A stretch of DNA of 64,000 bases from contig CM042548.1 in NCBI GenBank assembly GCA_023630585.1, forward strand, positions 21,023,027 through 21,087,026, given 5' to 3'. Position 1 is the first letter of the stretch. Each line of letters starts with the position of its first letter. This document shows positions 40,501 through 50,039 of this stretch, piece by piece. This stretch comes from Cranoglanis bouderius. Taxonomy: Eukaryota; Chordata; Actinopteri; Siluriformes; Cranoglanididae. A model generated the notes under the pieces. The model made no database searches. It was not told where the DNA came from and worked only from the letters and a program-made list of their open reading frames with translations. The position numbers and the translations under genes were made by a program.

Positions 40501-43500
40501 AAATGTTTAATAAAAATCATTGGGCTCTAGTTAGCATGTTTCTTATGACCTTATACATACATACATACATACATACATACATACATGCATACAGTACATA
40601 CATAAACTGTATATATTGCAGCTCTACAACTTCAGAAGCACTTGGCTTGTACAGCTGATGAAGGACTTTTGTCTGAAATGTTCTGTTTCACTGGAAACTT
40701 TGTATATTATACTAAACACCGGACCATCACAGCCGATGGGCTTTTGAACATTCCATTTCAGATTTAGTCCGCCTTTGCTGGTTTAACAGCCTCCACTCTT
40801 CTGGGAAGGCTTTCTAGTAGATTTTGGAGCGTGGCTGTGGGGATTTGCCCATTCAGCCACAAGAGCATTAGTGAAGTCAGGCGCTGATGTTGGGTGAGGA
40901 GGCTTGGGGTACACTCAGCATTCCAGTTCATCCCAAAGGTGTTCAGTGGGGTTGAGGTCAGGGATCAGTGCAGGCCACTTGAGTTGGCATGCTGGAACAT
41001 AATCTTTTTTTCAGCTTTCTTTTTTGATCCATTCATACAGGTGTATGTTTAGATGTGGGTCCAGGCCACTTCCCAAAGCCGATGGTCATCCTTCCCTTCA
41101 TGAGGTACGGAGACCTGCATAGCTTTCTTCTTCGCTCCCGGATTGAAAGCAGTCCATTGGTATGTTACCTTTTTTTTTTTTTTCTGCATTTGTGCTTTTT
41201 ATTTATTTATTTGTTTACTTAAATTCAGTGTCATTTAGTTTTTTGGAGTTTGGTTACTAAATTAGCTTTTTATAATGTTTTAACTCTTGAGTTAACGAAG
41301 TTGTATGTGTGAGTGTGGGGGTGGTCATGTTTTATGTATTGCTAAAGACCAAATGACCCCAGAAGGATAGGAATATCTGAAAGTTTTGACCTTGTGGTGA
41401 CATTTTACTGCAAGAAAAATTATTATTATTTTTTTTTTATTACAAAAACTGCAGCTTTTATTAAAAAAACTAAAAGAGCCAAAATATTTCCTTACGGTTG
41501 CTGAGGTTAAGGTTATGGTTAGGTTTAAGAATAGACAGAGCACTAACTGCTGCGTTTATATATGTCTTGGCAGTGGAAGGATAGTAAGACAATTGTGTAT
41601 GTGTGTGAGATATGATTTGCACACTGTGTTTATCCTAGTATCTCCCAACACAAACTCTTCTGAGGTTTATGATTAACATTGCTTCGGGAATGGAATACCT
41701 CAGCAGCAGAAATTTCCTACATAGAGACCTTGCAGCACGGAATTGCATGTAAGTAGTACATTTTTTGTTTTTGTTTTTGTTTATAAAGAGATGTATCTTT
41801 TATAGCTTAAGTTACAGCACTGTTTAATATTTTTTTCCTCAGTTCATCTCTGTGAAATTTAACTGTAAAATTAAAGTCATTAATATTTGGTTGCTTGCTA
41901 GGTGCAGCTGGTTTAATTAAACACACTGGTTAATGCGGGAAGGAGTAGCAGATAGCTGCACAAAAGTGCAAAAGAAATTAGATTATTAATTCTACTTTAA
42001 AATGAGCTTTTCATAGTAACTTTTAAAAACACAATCACCCAAACTGGACAACTGAAGACTGGGGGAAAAAAAGGTGATTTTGTTTTCGAATATTCGGCTG
42101 TCCAGTTTTCGATAAGCCCGTGGCCTTGATAGACTCAGATTCCTGTAGACCCCTTGTGGTATTCTGCTGTTGTAGCTCATCCACCTGTTATGAATGACTA
42201 ATGGAAGTTGGCCTGTGTTACCTCATACCGTTCGATGTTTTGTGCATGCTGAGATGCTTTTCTGCTCACCACAGTTGTGATGAGTGATTATGTGAGTTAC
42301 TATATCCTTCTGGCCATTGTCCTCTGACCTCTGTCCTCCTCCTCAACAAGGCGTTTCCACCCACATAACTGTCGCTCACTCAGGTTATTTATTTATTTAT
42401 TTATTTACTTGCACTATTCTGTGTAAACTCTAAAGACTGTTATCTGTGAAATTCCCAAGAGATCAGCAGTTTCTGAAATACTCAAACCAGCCCATCTGGT
42501 ACCAATATCCATGCCACAATCAAAGTTACAGAGATAACACTCATTTTCTTCTTTCGGATGCTCTTGAAGCTCTTGACCTGTATCTGCATGATTGTTTTGC
42601 ATTGTGCTGCTGCCACATGATTGGCTGGTTAGATGACCGCATGAATGTGCAGGTGTACAGGTGTTCCTAATAAAGTAGACGTTGAGTGTACATAAATGGA
42701 AAAAAAAAAGTGCAACATTGAGAAAAGGCAGTAAAGTCATATACACAAAAACAAAGCCACGTAAGTGTGCGTGGATGCCTGGTGAAGGCAAAGCCTCACA
42801 GTAATGCATAGTCATTCTGTCAGCCATAATAAAACGCAGAGCAATAAAACATCAGAGTTTCTCATCAAACCCAAGGCCTAAATACAGTGCCCTCCACTAA
42901 TATTGGCACCCTTGGTAAATATGAGCAAAGAAGGCTGTGAAAAATTTTCTTTATCGTTCTTTACCTTTTGATATTTTGTTTAAAAAATTCACAAAAATAC
43001 TCTGCTCTCATGGATACCAAACGATTGCAAACAAAACACAGGTTTATCCAAAAAATATAAATCTTTGTTAAATATAGGTGTGCAACAATTATTGACACCC
43101 TTTTAGTCAATACTTTGTGCTACCTCTCTTTGCCAAGATAACAGCTCTGAGTCTTCTCCTATAATGCATGATGAGGTTGGAGAATACATGGCAAGGGATC
43201 TGAGACCATTCCTCCATACAGAATCTCTCCAGATCCTTCAAATTTCGAGGTCCATGCTGGTGGACTCTCCTCTTCAGTTCACCCCACAGGTTTTCTATGG
43301 GTTTCAAGTCAGGGGACTGGGATGGCCATGGCAGGACCTTGATTTTGTGGTCAGTAAACCATTTTTGTGTTGATTTTGATGTATGTTTTGGATCATTGTC
43401 CTGCTGGAAGATCCAATCACGGCCCATTTTAAGCTTTCTGGCAGAGGCAGTCAGGTTTTCATTTAATATCTGTTGATATTTGATAGAATCCATGATGCCA

Positions 43501-44246
43501 TGTATCCTAATAAAATGTCCAGGTCCTCTGGTGTTTATTGCCAAAAAGCTCTATTTTTGTTTCATCTGACCATAGAACCAGATCTCATGTGAAGTTCCAG
43601 AATTTTGAAGATGCTTGAGTTTGTTTTTGGATGAGAGTAGAGGCTTTTTTCTTGAAACCCTTCCAAACAACTTGTGGTGATGAAGGTGACCTCGGATTGT
43701 AGTTTAGGAGACTTTCTGACCCCAAGACGCAACTAACTTCTGCAATTCTCCAGCTGTGATCCTTGGAGATTTTTTGGCCACTCGAACCATCCTCTTCACA
43801 GTGTGTCAAGACAATATAGACACACATCCAATTCCAGGTTGATTCATAACATTTCCAGTTGACTGGAACTTCTTAATTATTGCCCTGATGGTGGAAATGG
43901 GCATTTTCAATGCTTGTGCTATTTTCTTATAGCCACTTCCCATTTTGTGAAGCTCAACAACCTTTTGCCGCACATCACAGGTATATTCCTTGGTCTTACT
44001 CATTGTTATGAATGACTAAAGGAATTTGGCCTGTGTTACCTCATATTTATAATTGTGGCACACATATATTTAACAAAGATATATTTTTTTTATAAAGCTG
44101 TGTTGAGTTTGTAATTGTTTGATATCCATGAGAGCAGAGTATTTTTGTGAATTTTTTAACAAAAGATCAAAAGGTTAAACAATAAAGAAATTTTTTCACA
44201 GCCTTTGCTCATATTTACCAAGGATGCCAATATTAGTGGAGGGAAC

Positions 44247-44335
<89 letters not shown>

Positions 44336-45791
44336 ATATGTTTATGTATGTATATGTGTCCAAACCCACTATCTGTCATCACCAGAAAGAGTACTAACCT
44401 GTACTTATTATTCACCATTATTATGCAACTATTTTCAGCTACTAATGTTATATTACTCAAGAGTTGTAGGACTGATCTTTATTGGTCTTCAGCGGTCAAA
44501 AAAAATGTAAAAACATTTTAATATCACCTGTTTTGGAATACTGTATAAATGTAATTTCCTCCTTACTCTCTTATAGCCATTTTTATCTTTTCACTTTATT
44601 TCTTTATATGTATTTTTTTTCAATCATTTCTGTATATGTCTTACTAGGTTACGAGATGACATGACTGTGTGTGTGGCGGACTTTGGCCTCTCAAAGAAGA
44701 TTTACAGTGGAGATTATTACAGACAGGGCAGGATAGCCAAGATGCCCGTGAAGTGGATTGCTGTGGAGAGTCTGGCAGACCGAGTCTTCACCGTGAAAAG
44801 TGATGTGGTAAGAAGAACCTGCACATTGATTTCAGTTTAAGAAGTGATTGCTAGTCAGCTCAATTAGTGTGTCAGAACAGATAACACACAGATATTTAAA
44901 GCGCTGTGACCCTTGAGGATTTGGAGTGAAGAATTTGTTGATGCTGAGTGGCTTGTTCACATATTTATTGCTTATGATCATTTCTGTGTTTCCCCTCAGT
45001 GGGCATTTGGTGTAACCATGTGGGAGATAGCTACTCGAGGCATGACTCCATACCCTGGTGTCCAGAACCACGAGATTTATGACTACCTCTTGGAAGGACA
45101 CAGGTTGAAGCAGCCAAATGACTGCTTGGATGATCTGTGAGTATCTTAGATTTTTGTCTTTTTTCTCACTGACACATCAATTTTCCAAAGCACAAGCCTA
45201 GTTTTGTTCTACTGGATTCTCTGAATCTGTTTGTAGCGTAGGACTATGCTTAATTTATGTCTGGAGGAAACCTGTCCTTATGAGTATACACATGAATGAA
45301 GGACATTACCTGTCACTACAATATATTCAGCACTTTTTGTATTTTGCAGGTATAACATTATGTTAAGCTGCTGGCATGCCAACCCTGTGGACCGGCCTAA
45401 TTTTACAAAGGTGAAGGAGATGCTGGAGAAGCTGGCAGAGAAGCTTTCTGACAAGAGGGAAATCATTTACATCAACACCACTGTTTCTGAGGAGGAACAG
45501 CTGGCACAGGTGTCAGTGGAGGGCCCTGTTCTCACCTCCTCACCATCCTGCAGCCGCCAGACCATGGACACGTCCATAGTGACCGTGGACGTTCATGAGA
45601 GCTCTGCTGCAGATGATGATGACCGTTACGTTATCGTTGTCCCCTCAGAGGATCCTGGGGCATTGGGACAGAGCAGCACTGTGGAAACTCTACTTTTAGC
45701 TGCGGCGAATTTGGACCAGGACGCTGTTGACTTCTCTGGAGATGTAACAGAACTACATCAAGTCTCTAGTGATACAACACATTTACTATGA
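15318..45791 (+). CDS. mertk: Tyrosine-protein kinase Mer, complete, 19 exons, 920 aa
   Basis: MERTK is a TAM family receptor tyrosine kinase at the plasma membrane. Gas6 and Protein S bridge it to phosphatidylserine on dying cells, so it drives engulfment and dampens inflammation. Coding exons: 15318-15384, 17710-17989, 21160-21260, 21359-21529, 26865-26951, 27071-27186, 27397-27580, 28469-28614, 32066-32201, 33825-33972, 36975-37063, 37635-37730, 37872-37952, 40378-40470, 41041-41159, 41639-41748, 44648-44807, 45000-45136 and 45350-45791. They total 2763 bases, in phase, ending TGA. Domains in order: signal peptide, Ig, Ig, FN3, FN3, membrane helix, kinase. The kinase follows MERTK (AVKTMKL, NEAACMKDFNHPNVIRLLG, VTMWEIATRGMTPYPGVQNH) more closely than AXL or TYRO3. 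Human MERTK is about 80 residues longer, mainly at the N-terminus. No stop, shift or missing catalytic residue is seen. Confidence 0.95.
16236..16992. mobile_element. GC-rich fold-back element in mertk intron 1
   Basis: The left arm (about 16240-16420) and right arm (about 16755-16990) are inverted copies. GGGAAGCCAAACAACTCAAA at the left matches TTTGAGTTGTTTGGCTTCCC at the right, and both continue inward into CG-rich sequence (GGCGCGG, CGCCCGC). The right arm holds three or four imperfect CAGTGGGTCGCGC units (16767, 16830, 16872, 16893). There is no coding frame. The GC content contrasts strongly with the intron around it. Confidence 0.65.
17329..17386. repeat. (ATT)n microsatellite
   Basis: About 18 ATT units lie in mertk intron 1, upstream of exon 2. 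Confidence 0.95.
17710..26951 (+). CDS. mertk: mertk exons 2-5: two immunoglobulin domains
   Basis: Exons 2 (17710-17989) and 3 (21160-21260) make the first Ig domain, with the cysteine pair in VTFNCSIDF and DSGEYQCRLG and the core tryptophan in SILWFKDGKE. Exons 4 (21359-21529) and 5 (26865-26951) make the second, with LTCEAVGPPNP, IVWLLQGQKL and RYSCEAHNAKG. In TAM receptors these two domains bind the LG domains of Gas6 and Protein S. NVT, NQT and NIT in exon 4 are possible N-glycosylation sites. Introns 2 and 4 are enlarged by transposons. Confidence 0.9.
18103..18205. repeat. Short dispersed repeat inside Tc1 family A copy 1
   Basis: This begins TTCAATTCAATTTTATTTAT and contains CACAAAGCAGCTTTACAGAA. 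The same motif occurs at 46050-46078, so it is a multicopy fish repeat. It is absent from Tc1 family A copies 2 and 3 at the matching place. Confidence 0.55.
19305..19847. mobile_element. Tc1-type MITE (family B), copy 2, inserted in family A copy 1
   Basis: Ends CAGTACTGTGCAAAAGTTTT and the inverse TTTTGCACAGCACTG are flanked by TA. The interior is nearly identical to copy 1 at 13087-13662. It is inserted 5' of the transposase reading frame of the host element. Confidence 0.85.
19861..20618. mobile_element. 758-bp hairpin MITE (family C)
   Basis: Two arms of about 310 bp (19861-20175 and about 20310-20618) are near-perfect inverted copies, flanked by TA and ending CAGTACTGTGCAAAAGTTTT. The roughly 130-bp spacer holds a piece like the start of a transposase region (CATACACCATGGCAAGACTG). 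The arms match both ends of the larger family C element at 56588-57915, so it is a deletion and fold-back derivative of that element. Confidence 0.85.
21673..23083 (-). mobile_element. Tc1-like element with roughly 300-bp inverted repeats, decayed
   Basis: The ends are CAACTCCAATTCCAAAAAAGT and the inverse, with imperfect arms (21673-21960 and about 22790-23083). The interior still shows pieces typical of a - strand transposase gene (TTCGATTCGTCTGACCACAG, the complement of a WSDES-like region, near 22276) but no long frame. It lies in mertk intron 4. Confidence 0.7.
23100..25440. other. mertk intron 4, unassigned stretch
   Basis: I see no exon, RNA gene or clear transposon here. The piece near 24060-24290 has phrases common in fish repeats (TTTGACAGCCCTAG, ATTATCGTGACAGGCC) and may be an old hAT or similar fragment. 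Confidence 0.4.
25457..25495. repeat. (CA)n microsatellite
   Basis: About 19 AC units lie in mertk intron 4. Confidence 0.95.
27071..32201 (+). CDS. mertk: mertk exons 6-9: two fibronectin type III domains
   Basis: Exons 6 (27071-27186) and 7 (27397-27580) form the first FN3 domain (KLLLSWTPGHDGFSPL, then ITDLKAMTWYNMSVYCTNEI). Exons 8 (28469-28614) and 9 (32066-32201) form the second (MLLVRWDPPPPDKINGILQG, then TTYTVEVMACTKAGCG). These set the spacing between ligand-binding Ig domains and the membrane. The exon 6 donor is GTAAAT and the exon 8 donor GTTAGT; both are acceptable and in phase. Confidence 0.9.
28757..29277. mobile_element. Roughly 520-bp MITE with inverted ends
   Basis: It begins TAGGCTATGTCCACATTAAT and ends with the inverse ATTAATGTGGATGTAGCCTTA. 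Subterminal AAAACG-rich parts are also inverted. No coding frame is present. It lies in mertk intron 8 and is probably a hAT- or PIF-type derivative. Confidence 0.6.
29785..30072 (+). mobile_element. SINE-like repeat with poly-A tail
   Basis: The head has a B-box-like GAGTTTGAATCCTG (29837). It is followed by a body of about 200 bp (CCTCACCCTCTCCGCTGTCATG) and an A tract at 30059-30070. A tRNA-derived SINE is the best reading. Confidence 0.5.
30936..31143. mobile_element. MITE, about 208 bp, second copy
   Basis: The ends are ACAGGGTGTCTGAAAAGTCA and the inverse TGACTTTTCAGACACCCTGT. The interior matches the element at 10190-10410. It lies in mertk intron 8. Confidence 0.75.
32439..32749. mobile_element. 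Non-autonomous family L element
   Basis: The ends ACACTCACTGTCCACTTTAA and the inverse TTAAAGTGGGGGGTGAGTGT enclose about 270 bp that still show the start of the family transposase on the - strand (FNCGMDVGVRCVGL). It lies in mertk intron 9. Confidence 0.65.
32866..33503. mobile_element. Angel-like hairpin MITE
   Basis: The right end AAAATGAAAATTCTGTCGTC (as complement) with GGGTGAACTATCCCTTT, and the left AAAGGATAGTTCACTCATCA, are typical of the fish Angel type. Arms of about 270 bp (32866-33115 and about 33210-33503) are inverted copies around a short loop. The left arm has a small deletion near its tip. It lies in mertk intron 9. Confidence 0.7.
33825..37063 (+). CDS. mertk: mertk exons 10-11: membrane helix and juxtamembrane segment
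   Basis: Exon 10 (33825-33972) encodes a Ser/Pro-rich stalk, then a helix of about 24 residues (YIVLGVTCGACLVMFLVFLA) and the basic stop MHSRILETR. Exon 11 (36975-37063) encodes the juxtamembrane part (LLGFNAKLSPIVEYTPQRSY). I chose AG at 36973-36974 for exon 11 rather than the AG near 36918, because only the former keeps phase and family length. The intron between holds a Tc1 element with a second Tc1 inside it. Confidence 0.9.
34223..36527 (+). mobile_element. Tc1/mariner family A copy 3, split by a family D element
   Basis: The ends CAGTTCCCTCCACTAATATT and the inverse at 36508-36527 define the element in + orientation. Most of the transposase gene is deleted. What remains (34502-34681) encodes the NENLTASARKLKMGRSWIFQ and QQDNDPKYTSKS part. 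At 34707-36278 a second Tc1 is inserted exactly at a TA. Removing it rejoins GAGGTAGCACAAAG, as in family A copies 1 and 2. It lies in mertk intron 10. Confidence 0.85.
34707..36278 (+). mobile_element. Tc1/mariner family D element, 1572 bp, inside family A copy 3
   Basis: Ends CAGTGCATCCGGAAAGTATT and the perfect inverse AATACTTTCCGGATGCACTG are flanked by TA. The transposase is on the + strand in three broken frames: an HTH part with a basic GRP-like stretch (35173-35529), WGCFSAAGTGRLVRIEGKMN (35609-35791), and a C-terminal part (35839-36060). Frame changes at about 35520 and 35790 mean it no longer encodes a whole enzyme. The near-identical ends suggest a fairly recent insertion. Confidence 0.85.
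37635..45791 (+). CDS. mertk: mertk exons 12-19: tyrosine kinase domain and tail
   Basis: The kinase parts seen are the glycine loop (GKVLGEGEFGSVMEG, exons 12-13), ATP-binding lysine in VAVKTM (exon 13), HRDLAARN catalytic loop (exon 16), DFGLSKK and activation-loop YSGDYYRQG (exon 17), and the TAM signature KWIAVES in place of the usual KWIAIES of human MERTK and AXL. The tail in exon 19 has YINT, which fits the Grb2-type YxN site of MERTK (YVNT in mammals), and a second tyrosine in DDDRYVIVV. All key residues are present, so an active kinase is expected. Confidence 0.95.
38026..38345 (-). repeat. Dispersed fish repeat, reverse orientation
   Basis: This is related to the repeat at 4925-5285 read on the other strand (GCATGTTCTCCCCCTATTCG, then TGGGTTTCCTCTGGG), with a degenerate GAGT-type simple end at about 38325-38350. 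It lies in mertk intron 13. Confidence 0.5.
38560..39979 (-). mobile_element. Tc1/mariner family E element
   Basis: The right end CAGTGCTGTGAAAAAGTATTT (as complement, up to 39979) is clear. The left end is eroded by a T tract at 38537-38555. The - strand transposase appears in two frames: HTH (39239-39592, MPKLKEIPEMMRKKMIKIHQ) and catalytic (38771-39127, GHRYIWRKLNTKFH, VMVWGCFAASGPGQLS and QQDNDPK). It is broken and incomplete. It lies in mertk intron 13. Confidence 0.75.
40553..40602. repeat. (CATA)n microsatellite
   Basis: About nine ACAT units followed by a degenerate tail lie in mertk intron 14. Confidence 0.9.
40715..40990. mobile_element. Partial MITE (family K)
   Basis: This matches the inner part of the complete element at 62903-63416 (GGCTTTCTAGTAGATTTTGGAGCGTGG, then AGAGCATTAGTGAAGTCAGG and GTGTTCAGTGGGGTTGAGG). 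Both ends are missing. It sits just upstream of mertk exon 15. Confidence 0.7.
42030..42690 (-). mobile_element. Family L transposon fragment
   Basis: The - strand encodes the HTH stretch WAGLSISETADLLGISQITV, and the right end is GGTGTTCCTAATAAAGTAGA. The left part near 42038 holds a VEDWK-like piece. The middle is deleted, and a (TTTA)n tract lies at 42384-42408. It lies in mertk intron 16. Confidence 0.6.
42885..44248 (-). mobile_element. Tc1/mariner family A copy 2, 1364 bp
   Basis: Ends CAGTGCCCTCCACTAATATT and the inverse AATATTAGTGGAGGGAACTG are flanked by TA. The - strand transposase is in three frames: N-terminal HTH (43806-44003, starting MSKTKEYTCDVRQKVVELHK), middle (43585-43827) and catalytic (43107-43544, with QQDNDPKHTSKS and SPDLKPIENLW). 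A deletion near 43544 removes the part with the first catalytic aspartate. It lies in mertk intron 16. Confidence 0.85.
44251..44332. repeat. Compound (TG)n(TA)n microsatellite
   Basis: About 26 TG units are followed by 13 TA units, directly next to the end of Tc1 family A copy 2. Confidence 0.95.
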
Positions 45792-46805
45792 ACTACAAAC
45801 TGCAAACATAACAGCTACCTTTGTTTTGTCTGTGGAAAAAAAAAAATCTGATTTTCCCTTTTGATATCTTCCACTACAAACTTTCAAATGATATCTAATT
45901 TGACTTAATAATTAAGTACCAGGTTAGAACCAATGTGTGAAATTATACATAGAAACATAGATGCTGGTGTGTCTCTGCCACCATAAGTGTATATATTGCC
46001 AATTTAGTTAAATTCTTTTGTGTAAGTTTTTTTTTTTTTTTTCCCAGTAGACATTGTCACAAAGCTGCTTTACAGAAAACTGTGTCTAGATCAAGCTGAG
46101 GTAGACAGAAAATAACCTTCCGGCCAGCACAAGGAAGGCTTTTTATGAGGGCTCCATCCTTCTCTATTCTGCACATAGGGGTATCAGCCAGATGTTTAAA
46201 GGTTTGAAGGATTCACTGCAATTTCAAACTAAAAAATAATGCAATAGTGTTCTTAACAGTGTCCGTTTAGGAGAACTTATGTACATAAAATTAAATGTGT
46301 ATTCTTGCAGTTGGAAATATGATGTACATGAATAGTCCAGGGGTTTTAAAATTGTGTTGCTATGTGTAACAGGTGTTTTTGAAATTAATTGCAAATATAA
46401 ATATTTTGCTTGTTATTAAACAATGTTTTTGTTTATAGAATAATGCCCTGGTGGTCTGCAAATATTTAATGGAAATGATTGAGTAGATTCTTTTACAGGC
46501 CAAGTCCATAATGTTAATAATATATGCTTAAATTTCTGTAACTCTTAGAGTATTGTTACAAAAAGCTATAATTCATCCTCCTTAGCAAACTAGATGAGGA
46601 AGGTGCTGTATGTGGGAGGGTTAGCCTCATTTAAAACTATGTACTCTTTTGATCTAATCCAATATTCTGTTAAACCACGTTAAAGCCCTGATCAGTTAGA
46701 CTTTCATGTACAGTAAGTGGTTTAGATGTAAGGGATTTGATATTTAGCAGTCCTAACTTCATATCATAGGTGCTGGCTGTACATTTATTATTATTATTAT
46801 TATAT
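45792..46805 (+). other. mertk 3' untranslated region, proximal part
   Basis: No exon is seen on either strand. ATTAAA-type signals occur near 46283 and 46417. An AATAAA is found only at about 50139, beyond two transposons. A short fish repeat (CACAAAGCTGCTTTACAGAA) lies at 46050-46078. Confidence 0.5.
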
Positions 46806-48385
46806 ACAGTGGGTATAGAAAAGAATCACCCCCCTTTAAAATAATCACATTTTGTTGCTTTTCAGCCTGAATTGAAGACAGACACAGTTTTTGTTTTATC
46901 CAGCTGTATTTGTTTTATCCAGCTGTATTTACTCAGTGCAGCTTATAACATCCAAGTGATAGATATAACACCAACAGGTCAGGAAAAAAAATATAAAAAT
47001 TAAAAAACAGAATCACTGAGTTGGAAAAAGGATCACCCCCTTGCTTTAATTTGCCTTAATTTGTCTTAATTTTTTAATTACAGCCTTTAGTCTGTTGGGA
47101 TATGTCTCTACTAACTTTGCACATCTAGACTTTGCAATATTTGCCCACTCTTCTTTGCAGAACTGCTCAAGTTCAGTTAAATTTGATGGGGACCGTTTGT
47201 GGACTTTCAGAAGTAAGTCCACAGATTTTCAATGGGGTTTAAGTCTGGGCTCTGACTAGGCCATGCAAGGACATTCACTTTTATCTCCTTCAACCACTGT
47301 GTGGTCAGTTTTGGGTCATTGTCATGCTGGATGTCATCTTCACATTGACAACTTTCTGGCAGAGGGCAGCAGATTTTCCTCAAGACTTTGAAGGTATTTT
47401 GCCCCATTCATTTTCCTTCTATCCTGACAAGTGCTCCAGTCCCTGCTGCAGAGAAACACCCCATAACAGGATATTACCACCACCATGCTTTACTGTGGGA
47501 ATGGTGTTATTTGGATGGTGAGCTGTATTGGATTTCCGCCAGACATATTGTTTGGTGTTGAGGCCAAATAATTAATCTGACCATAACACCTTTTTCCATG
47601 TGGCCTCAGAATCTTCAAGGTGCGTTTTGGCAAAGCTCAGTCGTGGGTGGCTTTTTTCTTGCAACCTTCCCATACAAGCCACATTTGTGGAGAATTTGTG
47701 ATATTGTTGTCACATGCACACAATGACCACTCTTTGTCATAAATTCCTGCAACTGCTTCAGAGTTGCTGTAGGCCTCTTGTTAGCCTCTCTGACCAGTTT
47801 CCTCCTGGCTCTTTCATCCAGTTTGGAGCGACGTCCTGATCCAGGGAGGGTCTGTGTTGTACCAAATACCTTCCACTTCTTAATAATAGACTTCACTGTG
47901 CTTCTAGGCATTGATAAAGTCTTTGAAATTTTTTTGGATCCATCTCCTGTTGTGCCTGTCCACAACTTTATCCCGGAGATCTTTTGACAGTGCCTTGCCA
48001 CCCATAGTTGATTGCTTGCTTCAGTTGCACTACAAAATGCTCCAGGAAAGCTCTTTTCATGCTGAGCTAATCAAAATGACCACAGCTGATCACAGTTGAA
48101 AGTCAAATGGCTTTGTGTGCCATTGAGAAGGTGATTAGCTACACCTGATTGAGTTTACAAGTCATTTTTAGGAGGGTGGTGATCCTTTTTCCAACTCAGT
48201 GATTGTTTTTTTTTGGTTTTTTTCCTTTCTGACATGTTGGTGTTATATCTTTCACTTGGATGTTATAAGTTGCACTGAGTAAATGCAGCTGGATAAAACA
48301 AAAACTGTGTCCATCTTCATTTCAGGCTGAAAAGCAACAAAATGTGATTATTTTAAAGGGGGGTGATTCTTTTCTGTACCCACTG
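46806..48385 (-). mobile_element. Tc1/mariner family F element, 1580 bp
   Basis: Ends CAGTGGGTATAGAAAAGAAT and the inverse ATTCTTTTCTGTACCCACTG are flanked by TA. Broken - strand transposase: HTH (47615-48001, MARHCQKISGIKLW, then KKWKVFGTTQTLPGSGRRS) and a C-terminal piece (47207-47407, QHDNDPKLTTQWL and SPDLNPIENLW). The element is full length but encodes no whole enzyme. Confidence 0.85.
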
Positions 48386-48632
48386 TATATGATGATTCCT
48401 TAACTATGGACTTTCTGAAATTACATGGTGGTTATTTTTTAATAAGGACTGGCCACATATTATGTTGTGGCCATGAATTGTGCAACTTGAGCCCATATGT
48501 GGCCTCCAGTTAATTATTTGGCAGGAACAAGCAAAAAAAAAATCCCTTCACTTGACATAAGGTGACACAGGATAATGGTATCCATGTCACAAAGCCAATA
48601 GCCAGTAATAATGACAAAAACATGCAGAATGA

Positions 48633-50024
48633 CCTTGTAAAAAAGTATTTGATCCCTTGCTGATTTTGTACGTTTGCCCACTGACAAAGAAATAATCAGT
48701 CTGTAAGTTTAATGGTAGGTGTATTTTAACAGTGAGAGACAGAATAACAACAAAAAAAATCCAGAAAAACGCATTTCAAAAAAGTTATAAATTGATTAGC
48801 ATTTTAATGAGGAAATAAGTATTTGACCCCTTCGACTTAGTACTTGGTGGCAAAACCCTTGTTGGCAATCACAGAGGTCAGACGTTTCTTATAGTTGGCC
48901 ACCAGGTTTGCACACATCTCAGGAAGGATTTTGTCCCATTCCTCTTTGCAGATCCTCTCCAAGTCATTAAGGTAATTTTCTATGCCCTGGCTGAGGGAAG
49001 GAGGTTCTCACCCAAGATTTGACGGTACATGGCCCCGTCCATCGTCCCTTTGATGCGGTGGAGTTGTCCTGTCCCCTTAGCAGAAAAACACCCCCAAAGC
49101 ATAATGTTCCCACCTCCATGTTTGACGGTGGGGATGGTGTTATGACTTGGGGTCATAGGCAGCATTCCTCCTCCTCCAAACACGGTGAGTTGAGTTGATG
49201 CCAAAGAGATCTGACCACACCTGACCACAACACTTTCACCCAGTTCTCCTCTGAATCATTCAGGCAAACTTCAGACGGGCCTGTACATGTGCTTTCTTGA
49301 GCAGGGGGACCTTGCGGGCGCTGCAGGATTTCAGTCCTTCACGGCGTAGTGTGTTACCAATTGTTTTCTTGGTGACTATGGTCCCAGCTGCCTTGAGATC
49401 ATTAACAAGATCCTCCCGTGTAGTTCTGGGCTGATTCCTCACCGTTCTCATGATCATTGAAACTCCACGAGGTGAGATCTTGCATGGAGCCCCAGACTGA
49501 GGGAGACTGACAGTTTCTTCCATTTGTGAATAATCGCACCAACTGTTGTCACCTTCTCACCAAGCTGCTTGGCGATGGTCTTGTAGCCCATTCCAGCCTT
49601 GTGTAGGTCTACAATCTTGTCCCTGACATCCTTGGACAGCTCTTTGGTCTTGGCCATGGTGGAGAGTATGGAATCTGATTGATTGATTGCTTCTGTGGAC
49701 AGGTGTCTTTTATACAGGTAACAAACTGAGATTATGAGCACTCCCTTTAAGAGAGATCTCCTAATCTCAGCTCATTACCTGTGTAAAAGACACCTGGGAG
49801 CCAGAAATCTTGCAGATTGATAGGGGATCAAATACTTATTTCCCTCATTAAAATGCAAATCAATTTATAACTTTTTTGAAATGCGTTTTTCTGGATTTTT
49901 TTGTTGTTATTCTGTCTCTCACTGTTAAAATACACCTACCATTAAAATTATAGACTGATCATTTCTTTGTCAGTGGGCAAACGTACAAAATCAGCAGGGG
50001 ATCAAATACTTTTCCCCCCCACTG
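48633..50024 (-). mobile_element. Tc1/mariner family G element
   Basis: The right end CAGTGGGGGGGAAAAGTATT (as complement, to 50024) is intact. The left end has lost its outer bases (AAAAAAGTATTTGATCCC at about 48640). The - strand transposase is in three frames: MAKTKELSKDVRDKIVDLHK with HTH (49454-49741), 49260-49523, and the VKHGGGNIMLWGCFSAKGTG part (48980-49228). The C-terminal half with the second aspartate is missing. Confidence 0.8.
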
Positions 50025-50039
50025 TAAGTTAAGATTTTT

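Noticed and set aside
44205..44521. Open frames with VCVCVC and IYIYIY runs
   Set aside because: They are translations of a TG/TA microsatellite next to a Tc1 end.
15318..45791. Assignment of the kinase as AXL or TYRO3
   Set aside because: The activation loop and TRGMTPYPGVQNHEIYDYL fit MERTK. AXL and TYRO3 read TRGQTPYPGVEN and TRGQTPYAGIEN, and the TMEM87B neighbour agrees with MERTK.
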